43,146 bases of DNA from a virus: positions 1-43,146 of IMG/VR virus record IMGVR_UViG_3300009481_003440, one strand, 5' to 3'. The position numbers and the translations under genes are program-made. The notes under the pieces were generated by a model. That model made no database searches and was not told the DNA's origin. It saw only the letters and a list, made by a program, of their open reading frames with translations. How positions within the stretch are numbered: the first letter of the stretch is position 1; the number at the start of each line of letters is the position of its first letter. This document shows positions 40,381 through 43,146 of the stretch, piece by piece.

Positions 40381-41708
40381 AAGGCTTTTCCTCTCTCATT
40401 TTTGAACCAGATATACCCGTACTTTGCTAGCCATCTCATAATATGCCCATTGTGATATTCTTTAGGTTTGCTTATGGACATCTGCAATCCTATCTCTGCG
40501 TTTTCCCATATGATTTTACCAACAAGTATTGCATCCAGCAAGGGTTTTGTTAGGGTGTGGGTGGTGTCCATTGTACCGCCACTTATTATTCCCCTGTTAA
40601 TCTCGATACTGACCCCCTCCCCGTCATCATCTTGTATCCTTATTTTAGATCCAATTATTTCTTCTTGGTAATTACCCAACCTTTTAATACTGGATACTAC
40701 ATAGTCATTAAATCCTTCCAGAAAAGATGCGATCTTTGCTGACCTTTCTTCTTTGGTTAATAGAATTTGATTGTTTACATAGCTATCGGTCATTTCGTAT
40801 TTTTTATAAATATCATAAAATTTTTCTGATGAAAGTTTTAAGCTGTCTTGTGTGGCGACATTTGAAAACTGACGAACAATACTTCTTGACCCTGTGTCAA
40901 ACGTGTCTCCCGGCAGCATCTCTAGGAAATCTATGTCCTTCCACTCTACAGCGTCCTTGTAAAAGCTGTGGGGTTGAGAACCACCAAGACCCATGATATC
41001 AGGATCTTTAGTATACGCCTTTGAATGACCAGCGTAAACAAAGAAGTGGTCAATACCCATGTCCACCATTTTCACATAGAGGTATTCGGTGATCAATCTC
41101 AGTTTTTCTTGCGCTATTTTCTCTCTCTCGTCTACGCTGTAATCATTGTATAAATAAGGCCAACCATTTGCAATGCCAATTTGCGTTGCCATCACCGATG
41201 TCAGACCATCTTTGTTCTTTATGATGTCTGTTACCACATCTTCTTCAAATCTCCAGTTGTCGTTTGAATGTACTATGTAGGAGTCTGATGTCTTTATTGT
41301 AATTATAGCATCTTCGTGTGATACATCGTGATGAATGTAGCAGTTGTATGTCACACCATCTATCGCGGCGGTCTTATCAATTTCTATTATATTGTTAAAT
41401 CCAGCCCTTTCCACCCTCTTTTTGAATCCGGGCGAACTAAACTTGGGTATGACCACCTTTATGTCGTTTGGGAATAGTTTTAAAAAGTCGTCGTCACAGT
41501 GATCATCGTGACCGTGAGATATTAGCAGCGTAAACTTGTGCTTATTCGACTCAGCTAGACTGGCTAGATATACCGGATGGTATATTGGGGGCGGAACTGG
41601 CAACCAGCTTCCAAACGCTGGCTTTTCAAACCAAGGGTCTGTTAGAATTATATTGTCCTGATTCTCAATCAATAAGGAGGAGTGATTGACCCATTTAACT
41701 GTTGTCAT
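40377..41708 (-). CDS. Metallo-beta-lactamase-fold protein (CMP-Neu5Ac hydroxylase/UlaG-like)
   Basis: A 443-residue protein. SHGHDDHCDDDF is the metal-binding H-x-H-x-D-H (H65, H67, D69, H70), and ILTDPWFEKPAFGSWLPVPP resembles the loop of CMP-sialic-acid-hydroxylase-like and UlaG-like members. The C-terminal ~180 residues are an additional domain with no recognised motif. There is no Rieske centre, so a plain hydroxylase is not indicated; a sugar lactonase or phosphodiesterase is possible. Start at ATG 41708 preferred over GTG 41717. It is found inside a sugar operon, so it probably works on a nucleotide sugar. Confidence 0.75.
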   Translation of the reverse strand: MTTVKWVNHSSLLIENQDNIILTDPWFEKPAFGSWLPVPPPIYHPVYLASLAESNKHKFTLLISHGHDDHCDDDFLKLFPNDIKVVIPKFSSPGFKKRVERAGFNNIIEIDKTAAIDGVTYNCYIHHDVSHEDAIITIKTSDSYIVHSNDNWRFEEDVVTDIIKNKDGLTSVMATQIGIANGWPYLYNDYSVDEREKIAQEKLRLITEYLYVKMVDMGIDHFFVYAGHSKAYTKDPDIMGLGGSQPHSFYKDAVEWKDIDFLEMLPGDTFDTGSRSIVRQFSNVATQDSLKLSSEKFYDIYKKYEMTDSYVNNQILLTKEERSAKIASFLEGFNDYVVSSIKRLGNYQEEIIGSKIRIQDDDGEGVSIEINRGIISGGTMDTTHTLTKPLLDAILVGKIIWENAEIGLQMSISKPKEYHNGHIMRWLAKYGYIWFKNERGKAL

Positions 41709-42201
41709 TATACTCACTTCTTAATATTGACATGTATAGATAATCCTCGTATTTTCCATTTCTATAAATTCTTTCCCTCAATCTTCCATCAATTGTCATT
41801 CCTAGCTTTTCATACACACGGATTGCTACTGCATTAGTATCTAAAACCTCCAAGTAAATTGTGTGCATGTTATATTGATAAAACAGATAGTCAAGTAGCC
41901 ATCGGTAGATTTGAGTTGCCAACCCCTTTCCTCGATAGGACTTGTCTATGTCAAGGCCAATCATGCAATTTGCATTAACACTATCTATGTTGTCTATCCT
42001 TATTAGACCTACAAAATTTTCTCCAGATGAGACTACTATTCTTTTAGATGAAGCCGGAAGGCTTTTTATCCATTCGACAGTCTGATCTTCGGAATATTGA
42101 TTTACATCCTTTAAACATAACAGCGTATCCAAATCATTTCTCATTAACGAGATTGCTTTTGCATCGCTTGTTTTAGCTGGCCTATACGACAAGCTCGTCA
42201 T
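41695..42201 (-). CDS. GNAT N-acetyltransferase (PseH/RimJ-like)
   Basis: A 168-residue acetyltransferase. YRGKGLATQIYRWLL is the acetyl-CoA-binding loop (R-x-x-G-x-G/A) and VYEKLGMTIDGRLRERIY is the usual late part of the RimJ/PseH group. Genomic context points to N-acetylation of the amino sugar made by the aminotransferase rather than ribosomal protein. It overlaps neighbours by 14-20 bases. Confidence 0.88.
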   Translation of the reverse strand: MTSLSYRPAKTSDAKAISLMRNDLDTLLCLKDVNQYSEDQTVEWIKSLPASSKRIVVSSGENFVGLIRIDNIDSVNANCMIGLDIDKSYRGKGLATQIYRWLLDYLFYQYNMHTIYLEVLDTNAVAIRVYEKLGMTIDGRLRERIYRNGKYEDYLYMSILRSEYNDNS

Positions 42202-42808
42202 AATATTTTCCTATCTCAAAAGCAACACCCTGAGTGATGCTTTTTTTGCCTGAGCGTTTGTATTTTGATTTTGGTAGCACCCGAAAATCAAAACTAACTC
42301 TAGTTGATCCGGTGTCGTTCTTCTTGTTTCCGTGGGTAAGGTTGGCTCCATTCCACATATAATATTCTCCGTATGAGGCCTCCATAGGAGAAAAATCTCC
42401 TTTATCTTCTTCACTCTCAACCCAAACTGTATTAGAGCCAAAGGCTTCGGTTAGTGGGACAAAAAAGTTTATCTCGTGCTCGGAATGATTATAATCCCTA
42501 TCCTTATGGTATCCACCAACAGCAACATTTCCTTTCATATGAACCCTAAAAGTCGGTTTTTTCTGAAATAGAATGTCTTCATCAAAAAGCGGACGAACCT
42601 CATCCTCCACAAACCTCTTGAAGTTTATGAAGAATTTATGGTCGTTTGACAGACTATAGAATATCTTATGGTATTTTGAAGATTGATCTGTATCGACATT
42701 AAACACCTCTATATCTTCGTGTAGGCAAGAAATATCCACACAAGAAAAAACGTCCTGTAGCATTGAAGCAAATTCATACTTGTTTGTATTATAGCTAAAC
42801 TTATTCAT
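42182..42808 (-). CDS. 2-oxoglutarate/Fe(II) dioxygenase-like protein (StrG-like)
   Basis: A 208-residue protein with the jelly-roll iron-binding order: GGYHKDRDYNHSEHEINFFV (H101, D103), then NLTHGNKKNDTGSTRVSFDF (H159 and the 2OG-binding Arg170). StrG of streptomycin synthesis and related sugar-operon proteins have this layout. It could hydroxylate or oxidise a sugar. The ATG at 42808 overlaps the upstream stop as ATGA; an open 11-codon extension is rejected. Confidence 0.75.
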   Translation of the reverse strand: MNKFSYNTNKYEFASMLQDVFSCVDISCLHEDIEVFNVDTDQSSKYHKIFYSLSNDHKFFINFKRFVEDEVRPLFDEDILFQKKPTFRVHMKGNVAVGGYHKDRDYNHSEHEINFFVPLTEAFGSNTVWVESEEDKGDFSPMEASYGEYYMWNGANLTHGNKKNDTGSTRVSFDFRVLPKSKYKRSGKKSITQGVAFEIGKYYDELVV

Positions 42809-43146
42809 TTCCAAAAATATAGTATACCTCCTTTTCCACACGCATGATTCGCTTCATACTTAACATTGAATTCTGATTCAATCCATCCTATTTGTACTTT
42901 GCTTATTGAGTTGTGCGTTATTCTATTATGTTTAGGCCACATCTTTCCTAAAATTATTCCCATATTGCATTTCCTTATAATCTTGTCAAAATAAAATTCT
43001 TGCACATCAGGACTTAACTCCGTGAAAGCGAAGTTAGATATAAATAGATCATAATGAGTTTTTAGATTGTCAATATCTTGGTATGGGTTTATGTAGATGA
43101 CATTTGGTGTTTTAAAGTTGGTCAGATAAACCGACTGTAGTTTTAA
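42805..43146 (-). CDS. Putative sugar O-methyltransferase, C-terminal part (runs off window)
   Basis: The last 113 codons of a gene open at base 43146. VIYINPYQDIDNLKTHYDLF followed by ISNFAFTELSPDVQEFYFDK is the C-terminal pattern of 'putative sugar O-methyltransferase' proteins, which have a class I SAM fold (the visible ISN-x-AFTEL follows motif 4). The SAM-binding loop is outside the window. Its position at the head of the sugar operon agrees. Confidence 0.7.
   Translation of the reverse strand, partial: LKLQSVYLTNFKTPNVIYINPYQDIDNLKTHYDLFISNFAFTELSPDVQEFYFDKIIRKCNMGIILGKMWPKHNRITHNSISKVQIGWIESEFNVKYEANHACGKGGILYFWK

Noticed and set aside
1-43146. CRISPR array, insertion sequence, integrase or attachment site
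   Set aside because: No regularly spaced repeats, transposase or recombinase motifs or terminal inverted repeats were seen on either strand.

Overview
The window looks like part of the genome of a large double-stranded DNA bacteriophage. All ~58 genes I accept lie on the minus strand, most overlap by 1-40 bases or are a few bases apart, and there are replication, recombination and nucleotide-metabolism modules of phage type: DNA polymerase III alpha, DnaB-like helicase, Toprim primase, RecA-like recombinase, T4 gp1-like deoxynucleotide kinase, ribonucleotide reductase and a small sigma factor. No terminase, portal or major capsid gene is present, so the virion assembly genes lie elsewhere. 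A tmRNA with an alanyl tag implies a bacterial host. A DUF1501 protein with a twin-arginine leader, a family I know mainly from Planctomycetota, hints at a planctomycete host; that assignment is inference.

Layout, by window coordinate (transcription runs from high to low numbers). 1-8.5 kb: replication and recombination (PolIII alpha, RecB-like nuclease, dNMP kinase, primase, helicase, a possible UvsY-like mediator, two small nucleases, RecA). 8.5-11.1 kb: a compact block of small, mostly unknown proteins, two with zinc-ribbon cysteines. 11.1-14.7 kb: nrdA and nrdB with a 45-residue ORF wedged between them. NrdB lacks the radical tyrosine and has Glu for the first metal ligand, as in class Ic enzymes. 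14.7-15.5 kb: three tiny genes between two strong terminators (membrane protein, basic peptide, membrane-anchored coiled coil), possibly lysis-related. 15.5-20 kb: a 222-residue protein and a tandem pair of ~600-residue paralogues that share an N-terminal module and a common upstream 18-bp promoter-like element. 20-21.7 kb: two unknown proteins and the sigma factor.

21.7-33 kb is a run of glycosyltransferases, several fused to methyltransferase or second transferase domains, ending at the tmRNA gene. 33.3-35.3 kb holds two matrixin-type zinc metalloproteases flanking two small membrane proteins. 35.3-43.1 kb holds a nucleoside deoxyribosyltransferase-like protein, another glycan enzyme, an ORF for a small lipoprotein, the DUF1501 protein, and a tightly coupled sugar-modification operon (4,6-dehydratase, DegT aminotransferase, metallo-beta-lactamase-fold protein, acetyltransferase, 2-oxoglutarate dioxygenase, methyltransferase).

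Taken together, the accessory half appears to make an N-acylated amino-deoxy sugar and assemble or modify a complex glycan. Whether the target is the virion, the host surface or modified phage DNA cannot be decided from sequence. Two promoter types are visible: host-like sigma-70 promoters (TTGACA, 16-base spacer, extended -10) and the GGGGTATAATATA element in front of the structural-looking genes, which the phage sigma factor may read.
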